Shown here: positions 55,151 to 63,175 of the stretch, one piece after another
Layout of the letters: every line of letters starts with the position of its first letter
Position numbering within the stretch: position 1 is the stretch's first letter
Source: Novosphingobium sp. RL4
GTDB taxonomy: Bacteria > Pseudomonadota > Alphaproteobacteria > Sphingomonadales > Sphingomonadaceae
Reading direction: 5' to 3'
Length of the DNA: 64,000 nt
NCBI RefSeq assembly: GCF_035658495.1
Contig: NZ_CP141944.1
Span: forward strand, 3,064,001-3,128,000
The notes under the pieces: generated by a model
What the model was told of the DNA's origin: nothing
Databases searched by the model: none
The model's input: only the letters and a program-made list of their open reading frames with translations
Translations under genes and position numbers: made by a program

Positions 55151-56062
55151 CTATCCTTTCAACACGGCGTGAAGCGCAGGCGGCCTGCCCTCCGCCACTT
55201 CCCAGTCGACCAGTTCGATCAGGCCCTCGCCGGTCTGCACGGTCAGTACCCCGCCGCCGTTCGCCATGACCTGCCCGGGAAGGGCATGATGCCGCTCCCC
55301 GCCCGAAACCGGGCGCGATGACCAGACGGTGATCCTGCGCCCGGCGACATGGGTGAAGGCCCCCGGATAGGGCCGCCCCACCGCGCGGATCAGGCGGTCT
55401 ATCGCCGAGGCCGGCTGGCGCCAGTCGATCAGCCCGTCCGCCTGGGTGCGCTTCGTCGCCCATGTCGCATAGCGCTCGTCCTGAACCTGCCTCGGCTGAT
55501 CTCCCGCCGCCAGCACCGGCAGCACCGCGCGCAGCATCGAACGCAGCGCCGCCATGTGCTTGTCGTAAAGCCCCTGCGCGGTCTCGTCCCGCGCGAGATG
55601 GAAGTATTGCTGGGCAAGGATGTCGCCGTCGTCCGTGCCTTCGGCGATCCAGAACAGGCTGGAGGCGGAAATCGGCTCGTCGAGCAGGATCGTCCAGGGG
55701 ATCGCCGCCCGACCGCGCAGACGGGGAAGCGGTGCGGGATGATAGCCGATGGCCCCCTTCGCCGCGATCGAGAGGAATTCCGGCCCGCATATCTGCGACC
55801 AGCCGACCACGAAGACATAGTCCGGCGCCTCCGCGCGCACCATGTCCAGCACTTGCGGATCGTTGGTTCGCGCGATGGGAGCCAGCCGCACCCCGTGCCG
55901 CCCGGCCAGCACCGAAAGATCGACGATGTCGGAATGCCGCCCGTGAAGCTCGGGCGGCAGCGTGCCGATCATCGTCAGCTCCCATCCCGGTACAGCGACC
56001 AGTTCCTCCACCAGCACTTCGGTGCTGCCTACTGCGCCGATTACGACTGCCTTCATCGTCAT
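55151..56062 (-). CDS. Formyltransferase-family protein (sugar N-formyltransferase-like), Asn of active site missing
   Basis: 303 residues. N-terminal formyltransferase fold with GYHPAPLPRLRGRAAIPW at 106-123 and EGTDDGDI at 141-148, then a small C-terminal beta-barrel (AVGRPYPGAFTHVAGRRITVW) as in methionyl-tRNA formyltransferase and ArnA/sugar formyltransferases. In those enzymes catalysis uses Asn-x-His and Asp; here His108 and an Asp (144/145) are kept but the Asn position is Gly106. This matches a sub-branch rather than obvious decay. Probably formylates an amino sugar with N10-formyl-THF. SD AAGG before ATG. Confidence 0.82.
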   Translation of the reverse strand: MTMKAVVIGAVGSTEVLVEELVAVPGWELTMIGTLPPELHGRHSDIVDLSVLAGRHGVRLAPIARTNDPQVLDMVRAEAPDYVFVVGWSQICGPEFLSIAAKGAIGYHPAPLPRLRGRAAIPWTILLDEPISASSLFWIAEGTDDGDILAQQYFHLARDETAQGLYDKHMAALRSMLRAVLPVLAAGDQPRQVQDERYATWATKRTQADGLIDWRQPASAIDRLIRAVGRPYPGAFTHVAGRRITVWSSRPVSGGERHHALPGQVMANGGGVLTVQTGEGLIELVDWEVAEGRPPALHAVLKG

Positions 56063-56095
56063 GACCTTGCGCCCCCGCTCGATCCCGGTCGAAAA

Positions 56096-57331
56096 TTAGC
56101 TGGCGATCGCCCGTGAAGTCGCCGCATCGTGCATTCCGGCCGGGCTGCGCGGCAGATCGTCCAGCGGGTCGGGCGCCTCGTGCAGCGTCGCGGGTTCGTT
56201 CCAGGGTTCGCGCAGGAGGTCCATCTCGTCGAGCAACTGATGATTGACCTTGCGCACATCGTAGATTTTCTCGACGAGATCGCGCGAACGCGCCGCCATT
56301 CCCGCCACCAGTTGCGGAGCATCGACGAAGCGCTGCATCGCCGCCCGCAGAGCGCCGGCGTCGCGCGGCTTCACCAGGAAGCCGTTCTCGCCCTCGATCA
56401 CCGGCTCCCGGCAACCGGGCATGTCGGTGGTGATGATGGGGCGCCCGGTGGCCATCGCTTCGAGGATCGTGCGCGGCAGCCCCTCGCGATAGTAGGACGG
56501 CAGCACGAAGACGGAGCACCCGGCGAGATAGGGCCGCACGTCGCTGGTTCCGGGAATGAACTGCACCGGGAACTGCCGCGCGAGGCGGGCGCATTCCACT
56601 TCGTCGATCCCGGTCGGATTGTCCCGCTCGTAATGGCCGAGCACGCAGAATTCGACGTCCGGATGGTCCAGCTTGATCTGCCTTGCCGCCTCAGCGAACT
56701 CGTAGATGCCCTTGTCGCGCATGAGCCGCCCCACCAGCAGGAAGCGAAGCCGGTTGCGCGGCAGCGGTTCGAGGTGGAACCTTTCGAGGTCGATACCGGA
56801 GCCGGGAACCTGGACCACGTTCTGGCGCGGCGTGACGATACCCAGGTCGATCATGTCCTTGCGGTCGTCGGCGTTGAACACGAAGACGCCGCGCGACCGG
56901 CGCACGGCCTCGCGGTAGAGCCGCGCCACCGCCCAGCGCAGCGCCTTGCCGGCGCCGCTCCCCTCGCTGAACACATAGCCGAGTCCCGACATCAGCGCGA
57001 AGAAGCGCGGGACGCAGAGCATCCGCGCGGCGATGCCGCCGTAGATGATCGGCTTCTGCGTATAGGCCAGAACGAGATCGGGCTTCTCCGCGGTCATCAG
57101 CCGCAGGTAAGCCGAAAGGAGGCTCGCATCCTTCACCGGATTGGTCCCCGTCCGGGCCATCGGCACGATTCGCAGGCCGACCCCCCAGGCCGAAAGGTCC
57201 GCCTCGACCGCCGGGTTCCGGTCAGGCGCCACCGCAATCACGTCATGCCCGTTCGCTTTCAGTTCGCGCAGCAGCGCTCCCCTGAAATTCGTGAGCGAAT
57301 AGGCGAGACTGGACAGGACAAGTACCTTCAT
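56096..57331 (-). CDS. Glycosyltransferase family 4 (PglA-like)
   Basis: 411 residues, GT-B fold. N-terminal Rossmann half begins KVLVLSSLAYSLTNFRGALL; C-terminal donor half has VGRLMRDKGIYEFAEA and the donor-site motif REGLPRTILEAMATGRPII with the EX7E pair. Similar to PglA-type enzymes that add HexNAc to undecaprenyl-linked sugars. ATG at 57331 starts at the first beta strand; 41 upstream residues in frame are not family-like. First gene of the leftward arm, 33 nt before the formyltransferase-like gene. Donor sugar unknown. Confidence 0.9.
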   Translation of the reverse strand: MKVLVLSSLAYSLTNFRGALLRELKANGHDVIAVAPDRNPAVEADLSAWGVGLRIVPMARTGTNPVKDASLLSAYLRLMTAEKPDLVLAYTQKPIIYGGIAARMLCVPRFFALMSGLGYVFSEGSGAGKALRWAVARLYREAVRRSRGVFVFNADDRKDMIDLGIVTPRQNVVQVPGSGIDLERFHLEPLPRNRLRFLLVGRLMRDKGIYEFAEAARQIKLDHPDVEFCVLGHYERDNPTGIDEVECARLARQFPVQFIPGTSDVRPYLAGCSVFVLPSYYREGLPRTILEAMATGRPIITTDMPGCREPVIEGENGFLVKPRDAGALRAAMQRFVDAPQLVAGMAARSRDLVEKIYDVRKVNHQLLDEMDLLREPWNEPATLHEAPDPLDDLPRSPAGMHDAATSRAIAS

Positions 57332-57755
57332 TGCGTAATCGAGCCCCAGGCTGACGGACGGTGCCGCTGCGGCGGGTCTGCGCAAGCCCCTCCCCGCGTG
57401 ACCACCCGTCCTTGTCGACCGAATGATGGCCCCCGGGCCGCTGACCGCAAGCAACCTATCGGCTGATAGCCCATAGAGATGACTGGCGGCGATTAAGGGA
57501 GGGGCGGGAACCGGGACTGGCGCTCCATTGGAGGCATAGTTCTGCCCGACAGTCGAAATCGCCCCCTATTCGCAAGAGCCCCGGCAATTACGGCTGATGA
57601 CTTCATGCACAAGTGCGCGGCCCGAGAATGGTCAATAGATCATGAACGACATGAGGCCCGACTGGGCAGTGGTACGTTTTCTCGCCGGGAAAAACCGCGC
57701 GTCACGCCAATACGGCCAAAACAAACGCGGCCGAACAAACGCGAAGGTCGAAACA
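57332..57755. promoter_or_regulatory. Divergent promoter region of the glycan locus
   Basis: 424 nt between divergent operons, no credible gene. It includes a short dyad CTATC-GGCT-GATAG near 57455 and GC-rich stretches. Promoters for both arms must lie here; no sigma-factor consensus was clear by eye. Confidence 0.45.
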
Positions 57756-59855
57756 ATGAACCAAACCGCCGCGGGGGCCAGCGCCTCGTCGATGTCCTCC
57801 GGTTCCGCGAACAAGTTCCTCCGCGTGCGCAAGTTCGGCTCGTCCGAAGCGCGGTCGCGATCGTCGATCACCCAGTTCAGCCTGCGGCGCGCCTTTCGCA
57901 ACACGGTGCTGATGACGATCGATTTCGTGGTGGTGGCCCTGACCCTGGCCCTCGCGTTCGAACTCATCGGCAAGACCGGCTTTCCCAAGTCCGACGGCCA
58001 TCTCGGCGCAATCCTGTCGTTCGGGCTCGTGGTGGTGGGGGTGTTCTACACGGCGGGTCTCTACCGGCGGAGCTGGCGCTATTTCAGCTTTGCCCACGCC
58101 ATCCAGCTGGCGATGCTGACCGCACCGTCCTTCGCGCTGGCCTGGGTGGCGATCCTGCTGGTTCCCGGCGTCCGCGCCGAGCATGGCCAGCTTCTGCAGA
58201 TCGCGCTGGCACAGTGGCTGTTCGCGATGTCCGCGCTGTTCTTCGTGCGCGGCGCCCGGCGCGCCCTGCGCGAGAAGCTGACGCAGGGCGCCAAGGCGCT
58301 GCCCGCCTTTTCCGACGGCAAGAACCTGCGCGGCGCGCTGCTGGTCGGCTCTCCCGACTGGGTGCTCTCCATCATCGAGATGCTGAAGCGCGAATCGACG
58401 CCCAGCCTGTCGATCTGCGGCATCCTGCTGCCTTCGGTGAACGACACGCTGCTGCAGATCGCCAGCGTTCCCGTACTCGGCAGCCACGACGATCTTGCCC
58501 ATGCCGTGGAGACGCTGGACCTTCAGGGACGGCGCCCATCGCTGGTGATCGCCTGCGACGACGGCACCGACCTTTCCAACCGCGAAATGGCGCGCCTCAC
58601 CTCGCGCGCGCGCAATCTCGGCCTCGAACTCTCGCGCATTCGCGATGGCTGGAGCCATATCCTCCAGCGGAACCACGGCACATCGCCGGACGAGCTTTCG
58701 GTGAAGGACCTGCTTGGCCGCAGCGAATTCACGCTGGAGGGAGAGCAGATCACCAGCCAGATCACCGGCAAGTGCGTGCTCGTCACCGGCGCGGGCGGCA
58801 CGATCGGCGGTGAACTGTGCTGGCAGCTCGCCAGCTTCCGCCCCTCGCGCCTCGTGCTGGTCGAGCATAGCGAATACCACCTCTACGCCATCGAGATGAA
58901 GCTGCGCGAGCAGTTCCCCGATCTCGATGTCCAGCCGGAGCTCTGCAACATCCGCGAGCGGGACGAAGTGCGCCGGGTGTTCGAGAAGCACAGGCCGGTG
59001 ATCGTCTATCACGCCGCCGCGCTCAAGCATGTGCCCATCGTCGAGGCCAGTCCCTGCGCCGGGGTGCACACCAATATCCTGGGCACCCGGATCGTGGCCG
59101 ATGCGGTCTGCGAATTCTCGGCCAAGGCGATGGTGCAGGTTTCCACGGACAAGGCGGTGAACCCGGTCGGCATGATGGGAGCGACCAAGCGCGTGGGCGA
59201 GCTTTACAGCCAGGCGCTGGACATGTGCGGGGTGGACGATGCCGATGCGCCGCGCTTCATGACCGTGCGGTTCGGCAACGTGCTGGGATCGAGCGGCTCG
59301 ATCGTGCCGCTGTTCCACCGCCAGCTGCGCGAGGGGCGGCCCCTCACCGTGACGCACCCCGATATCGAACGCTTCTTCATGACCGTGCGCGAGGCGGTCC
59401 AGCTTATCCTGCAGAGCAGTTCCGCCGCGCTCAGCCAGAACTCCCAGCGCGGCACGATCTTCGTGCTCGACATGGGCAAGGCGGTGCGGATCGTGGACCT
59501 CGCCTACCGGATGATCCGGCTCTACGGGCTTCAGCCGGAGATCGACGTGCCGGTGGAATTCGTGGGCCTGCGCCCCGGCGAAAAGCTCTACGAGGAGCTG
59601 TTCGACATCTGCGAGGAACAGCTTCCCTCCGGCATCAAGGGCATCTTCGAGGCGCAGTCCAAGCCGATTCCCCTGCCCTTCATCTCCCGCAGCATCGACC
59701 GCCTCGCCCGCGCGGTGGAGCTGGGCGACCATACCGAGGCGCGCCGCATCACGCATACCCTGGTCAAGGTGCCGAGCGGAAGCGCGGGGTTCGAGGTGAT
59801 CGAGAATGAAAGCCTGTCCGCCCCGCGCGGCGCCGGCGAACCGCTGAAGGCCTGA
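57756..59855 (+). CDS. Membrane-bound nucleotide-sugar 4,6-dehydratase (WbpM/PglF/CapD type)
   Basis: 699 residues. Four membrane helices (about 55-170), a linker Rossmann region, and a catalytic SDR domain from about 345: GAGGTIGGELCWQLA cofactor loop, AALKHVPIVEAS, QVSTDKAVNPVGMMGATKRVGE with the Ser-Asp-Lys/Met-Lys catalytic set, and GLRPGEKLYEEL. Converts UDP-GlcNAc to the 4-keto-6-deoxy sugar. ATG at 57756 has GAAGG upstream; ATG at 57642 has none. Followed by the aminotransferase after 4 nt. Confidence 0.92.
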   Translation: MNQTAAGASASSMSSGSANKFLRVRKFGSSEARSRSSITQFSLRRAFRNTVLMTIDFVVVALTLALAFELIGKTGFPKSDGHLGAILSFGLVVVGVFYTAGLYRRSWRYFSFAHAIQLAMLTAPSFALAWVAILLVPGVRAEHGQLLQIALAQWLFAMSALFFVRGARRALREKLTQGAKALPAFSDGKNLRGALLVGSPDWVLSIIEMLKRESTPSLSICGILLPSVNDTLLQIASVPVLGSHDDLAHAVETLDLQGRRPSLVIACDDGTDLSNREMARLTSRARNLGLELSRIRDGWSHILQRNHGTSPDELSVKDLLGRSEFTLEGEQITSQITGKCVLVTGAGGTIGGELCWQLASFRPSRLVLVEHSEYHLYAIEMKLREQFPDLDVQPELCNIRERDEVRRVFEKHRPVIVYHAAALKHVPIVEASPCAGVHTNILGTRIVADAVCEFSAKAMVQVSTDKAVNPVGMMGATKRVGELYSQALDMCGVDDADAPRFMTVRFGNVLGSSGSIVPLFHRQLREGRPLTVTHPDIERFFMTVREAVQLILQSSSAALSQNSQRGTIFVLDMGKAVRIVDLAYRMIRLYGLQPEIDVPVEFVGLRPGEKLYEELFDICEEQLPSGIKGIFEAQSKPIPLPFISRSIDRLARAVELGDHTEARRITHTLVKVPSGSAGFEVIENESLSAPRGAGEPLKA

Positions 59856-59859
59856 GGAG

Positions 59860-61134
59860 ATGAAGCCGGTGAACCTTGCGTCCACGCCCGCATTGGCTCC
59901 GATCGAGGAACCGTCAGGCGGCCGTGCCGGAAGCGCCGGGGCCGCTATCCGGCCACGGCCGGTGCACAGCCGCTGGCCCCATCACGAACCCGACGAGATC
60001 GAGGCCGTGGCGCAAGTGCTGCGGTCCGGCAGGGTCAACGCCCTTGTCCATGGCACCGAAAATCGCGCGTTCGCAGCGGAATTCAGCCGCTTCATCGGAA
60101 TGCCGGAAGGCATGTGCATCGCCAACGGCACGCTCACTCTCGAAGTGGCCCTGCGCGCGCTGGGGATCGGGCCGCGCGACGAGGTGATCGTTCCCGCGCG
60201 CAGTTTCTTCGCCACGGCAAGCTGCGTTCTGGCCGTGGGCGCGATCCCCGTCTTCGCCGATGTCGATCCGGTAAGCCAGAACATCGATCCCCGTTCGGCC
60301 GCGCGGCTGGTGAATTCCGCCACGAAAGCGATGATCTGCGTCCACCTTGCGGGCTGGCCCTGCGACATGGACGCGCTTGCGGAGCTTTGCGACACGCATG
60401 GCCTGCACCTGATCGAGGACTGCGCGCAGGCCCACGGCGCAACCTGGCGCGGGCGTCCGGTCGGCTCCTTCGGGGCGGCGGCGTCCTTCTCGTTCTGCAC
60501 GGACAAGATCATGTCCACCGGCGGCGAAGGCGGCCTCCTGCTGTTTCGCGATCACCCGACATGGCTGCGCGCCTGGGCCATCAAGGACCATGGCAAGAAC
60601 TACCTCAAGACCGTGGACGGCGGCGGCACGCCGGGCGCCTTCCGCTACGTTCACGACACGCCGGGCTCGAACTACCGGATGACGGAGATGCAGGCCGCGC
60701 TGGGCCGCTGCCAGCTCGCCAAGCTGCCTCGCTGGCTCGAAGCGCGGCGGCGCAATGCGCAGGTCCTGCTCGATCTCCTGGTGCAAGTGCCCGGCATCCT
60801 CCTGCCTGCCGTGCCATCCGAAGCCGGCCATGCCTGGTACAAGTTCTATGTCCAGCTGACGGACCCCGACGATATCGTGGAGGAACGCCGCCGTCTCGTG
60901 CTGGCGGGGCTGCTGGCGCGGGGAATCCCGGCGGGAAGCGGATCGTGCCCCGACATGAGCCGCGAGCACGCCCTTTCCGGCATCCCGATCCGCCGCGACG
61001 GGGGGCTGGGCAACGCGATCGGCCTGGGGAGACGGACGCTGATGTTCCCCGTCGATCACACGCTGAACACGGCAGACATGGAGCGCATCGCCGAAGGGCT
61101 GCGCGAAACGATGATGGAGACGAAAGCGCAATGA
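59860..61134 (+). CDS. DegT/DnrJ/EryC1/StrS-family sugar aminotransferase
   Basis: 424 residues, PLP fold type I. Key motifs: GTLTLEVALRALGIGPRDEVIVP, IEDCAQAHGATWRGR and the Schiff-base Lys216 in FSFCTDKIMSTGGEGG, then YRMTEMQAALGRCQL. Aminates the C4 (or C3) keto group of a nucleotide sugar, normally the product of the dehydratase just upstream (4 nt gap). N-terminal 30 residues are an unusual Ala/Pro-rich extension. Stop overlaps the sulfotransferase start by 4 nt. Product is likely a UDP-4-amino-4,6-dideoxy-HexNAc. Confidence 0.92.
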   Translation: MKPVNLASTPALAPIEEPSGGRAGSAGAAIRPRPVHSRWPHHEPDEIEAVAQVLRSGRVNALVHGTENRAFAAEFSRFIGMPEGMCIANGTLTLEVALRALGIGPRDEVIVPARSFFATASCVLAVGAIPVFADVDPVSQNIDPRSAARLVNSATKAMICVHLAGWPCDMDALAELCDTHGLHLIEDCAQAHGATWRGRPVGSFGAAASFSFCTDKIMSTGGEGGLLLFRDHPTWLRAWAIKDHGKNYLKTVDGGGTPGAFRYVHDTPGSNYRMTEMQAALGRCQLAKLPRWLEARRRNAQVLLDLLVQVPGILLPAVPSEAGHAWYKFYVQLTDPDDIVEERRRLVLAGLLARGIPAGSGSCPDMSREHALSGIPIRRDGGLGNAIGLGRRTLMFPVDHTLNTADMERIAEGLRETMMETKAQ

Positions 61135-61979
61135 AGGCTCCCAGCTGGCATCCCGATTTCATCGTCATCGGCGCGGTCAAGGCTGCCACGACCTGGATAC
61201 AGGCGCGCCTTCAGGAAAATCCGCAGATATTCATGCCCGACCCGGAACCCCATTACTTCAGTTCCGGATTCGATCACGGCGAGCAATGGTATCGCAGTTT
61301 CTTCAGAGACCGGCCCGAGACCGCGGAAGTGATCGGCGAGAAGTCCGCGGACTATCTCGCCCATCCGCTCGCCGCACACCGCATTGCCCAGACGCTCCCC
61401 GAGGCGCGGCTGGTGCTGCAGCTTCGCAACCCGGTGGCCCGTGCCTATTCGGACTACAAGATGTTCTTCCGCCGGGGACAGGCGAAAGGCCCGCCCGAAG
61501 ATTACCTCCAGGGCGCCGAATCGCCTTATCCGCGGTTTCTGGAAGACGGCCTCTACGCCCGCCACTTGTCCCGCTGGTTCGACCTGTTCCCCCGCGAACA
61601 GATCCTGATCTACCTTTACGAAGACGTGGCCGTTCACCCGCAGCGGATCGTCGAGGCGGTCTCGGCGCATATCGGCGTCGCCCCGGTGTTCCGGAAGGAA
61701 GCCGCGGCGGAACGCGAGAACAACAGCCAGGCCGCCATCCTGCCGCTGCCGCTCCGCAAGGCGCTGGCGCCGCTCAAGGACAGCGTGCGCCCACTGCGCG
61801 GCAAGCAGGTGTTCGAGAACGTGCGTTCCCTGCTGGCACGCGAGATAACCTATCCGCCGCTCAGCCCAGCCCTGCGCGAACGGCTCACCGATTACTACGC
61901 CCGCGACATCGAGACACTGGAGGCGATCTGCGGGCTCGACCTGTCGCGCTGGAAGGCCACGGCCCGGAACACCGCCTGA
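61131..61979 (+). CDS. Sulfotransferase (PAPS-dependent, carbohydrate type)
   Basis: 282 residues. 5'-phosphosulfate loop IGAVKAATTWI (Lys17, Thr20-21; KxGTTxL variant) and 3'-phosphate loop QLRNPVARAYSDYKMF with catalytic-type acidic/Arg residues, then a region like heparan/NodH-type sulfotransferases (GLYARHLSRWFDLFPREQILIYLYEDV). Would move sulfate from PAPS to a hydroxyl or amine of a glycan. Translationally coupled to the aminotransferase (ATGA overlap). Sulfated surface sugars are unusual in this group. PAPS-synthesis genes are not in the window. Confidence 0.88.
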   Translation: MKAPSWHPDFIVIGAVKAATTWIQARLQENPQIFMPDPEPHYFSSGFDHGEQWYRSFFRDRPETAEVIGEKSADYLAHPLAAHRIAQTLPEARLVLQLRNPVARAYSDYKMFFRRGQAKGPPEDYLQGAESPYPRFLEDGLYARHLSRWFDLFPREQILIYLYEDVAVHPQRIVEAVSAHIGVAPVFRKEAAAERENNSQAAILPLPLRKALAPLKDSVRPLRGKQVFENVRSLLAREITYPPLSPALRERLTDYYARDIETLEAICGLDLSRWKATARNTA

Positions 61980-61983
61980 CCGC

Positions 61984-62280
61984 TCAGAGCCCCGGCAGCA
62001 GACCGTTCACGGCAAGCAATCCGGCGACCAGCGCCGTTACCTGCACGCCCACGATCAGGCGCAGGCGGTTAACGAATGGCTGCTTGCGTGTCTTGTGCCG
62101 CAGCATCCGCCGCGCGATCAGGGCCCCGGGGGAGCCACCGATCGCGGCATATGTGAGCAGCTTGGATTCCGGCACCCGGCGACCGCCACGGATCGCCCGC
62201 TCCTTGTCGAATGCGAAAGCCACGAAAGCAATGAAGTTCACGGCTCCAAAATAGAGCCCCGCCAGATCAGCCTTGTCCAT
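61984..62280 (-). CDS. DUF1294 membrane protein
   Basis: 98 residues with three membrane segments and the DUF1294 pattern: YFGAVNFIAFVAFAFDKERAIRGGRRVPESKLL, IGGSPGALIARRMLRHKTRKQPFV. Small inner-membrane protein of unknown role; often fused to cold-shock domains. Convergent with the sulfotransferase, 4 nt apart; downstream of the transglutaminase gene by 13 nt on the same strand. Confidence 0.9.
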   Translation of the reverse strand: MDKADLAGLYFGAVNFIAFVAFAFDKERAIRGGRRVPESKLLTYAAIGGSPGALIARRMLRHKTRKQPFVNRLRLIVGVQVTALVAGLLAVNGLLPGL

Positions 62281-62293
62281 CCCGCCGCCCTTC

Positions 62294-63175
62294 TCAATTC
62301 AGCGGTGCCACGTCCACCGAGAAGAACATGTTCTGCTGTGACGATCCCCTGAAAGTACCGTCCAGCGGTGCCACGTCCGAGTAATCGCGCCCCATGCCGA
62401 TGAAGATATGGTCGGCATCGGCCAGCATGTCGTTCGTGGGATCGAAGCCGACCCAGCCCAGTTCCTCGCCGCACCACAAGTTGACCCAGGCATGCATGGC
62501 GTCCGCCCCGACCAGCCGGTCCCGGCCCGGCGGCGGCAGGGTGCGCAGGTAGCCGCTGACGTAGGCCGCCGGAATCCCGTGCGCGCGCGCGGCGATGATC
62601 ATGATGTGGCTGAAGTCCTGGCAGACGCCGTGGCGGGCGTGAAAAGCCTCGATGGGGGGCGTATCGGCGGCGGTCGCCCCGGAATCGTAGGCGAACTGTC
62701 CATGGATCGCCGACATCAGCGCCCTGCCGGCTTCCATGACCGGCATCGCATCGTTGAGAAAGCCGCTGGCCCAGAGCGCGATGTCACGCTCCGGCGCGGC
62801 AATCGGCGAGGCGAAGATGTAGGACGCGGGGCCGCGCGCCGAGAGATCGGGCTTCTTCATCGCCCGCTCCCGCAAGTCGGCAAGCCCCGGCCCGCTCGAT
62901 CCGGTGACGAAGAACGGCAGCGGCTCGCGCTCGACGATGAAGCGGCTCTCGATCCGAAGCTGGGCTATCGGCTTGCGCAACGCGAAGCGCGCCTCGTTGA
63001 TGTAGTAGCCGCCTTCGCCGTCCACCACTTGCGCCGGCTGCGGATCGACGGTGAGCCGGTAGTCGCTCACCACCTGCCCGGGCCAGGCGGCGGGGCGCAG
63101 GCGGATGTTGAACTGCGCAAGCTGCACCGGCGCTGCATATTTCAGCGTGGTGAGGTGGCTGACCGAATAGCGCAT
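62294..63175 (-). CDS. Transglutaminase-like cysteine peptidase
   Basis: 293 residues. N-terminal beta domain (RYSVSHLTTLKYAAPVQLAQFNIRLRP) then the transglutaminase-like core with the triad Cys185 (HGVCQDFSH), His228 (DAMHAWVN) and Asp245 (GFDPTND). Occurs next to circularly permuted ATP-grasp and alpha-E proteins, a module thought to make or cut peptide-like bonds; biochemical role unproven. ATG at 63175 overlaps the alpha-E stop by 1 nt (TGATG). ORF extension to 63286 is not family-like. Confidence 0.92.
   Translation of the reverse strand: MRYSVSHLTTLKYAAPVQLAQFNIRLRPAAWPGQVVSDYRLTVDPQPAQVVDGEGGYYINEARFALRKPIAQLRIESRFIVEREPLPFFVTGSSGPGLADLRERAMKKPDLSARGPASYIFASPIAAPERDIALWASGFLNDAMPVMEAGRALMSAIHGQFAYDSGATAADTPPIEAFHARHGVCQDFSHIMIIAARAHGIPAAYVSGYLRTLPPPGRDRLVGADAMHAWVNLWCGEELGWVGFDPTNDMLADADHIFIGMGRDYSDVAPLDGTFRGSSQQNMFFSVDVAPLN

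Noticed and set aside
60114..61979. 621-codon frame ending in the sulfotransferase
   Set aside because: First half is a shifted reading of the aminotransferase gene; the sulfotransferase begins at the coupled ATG 61131.
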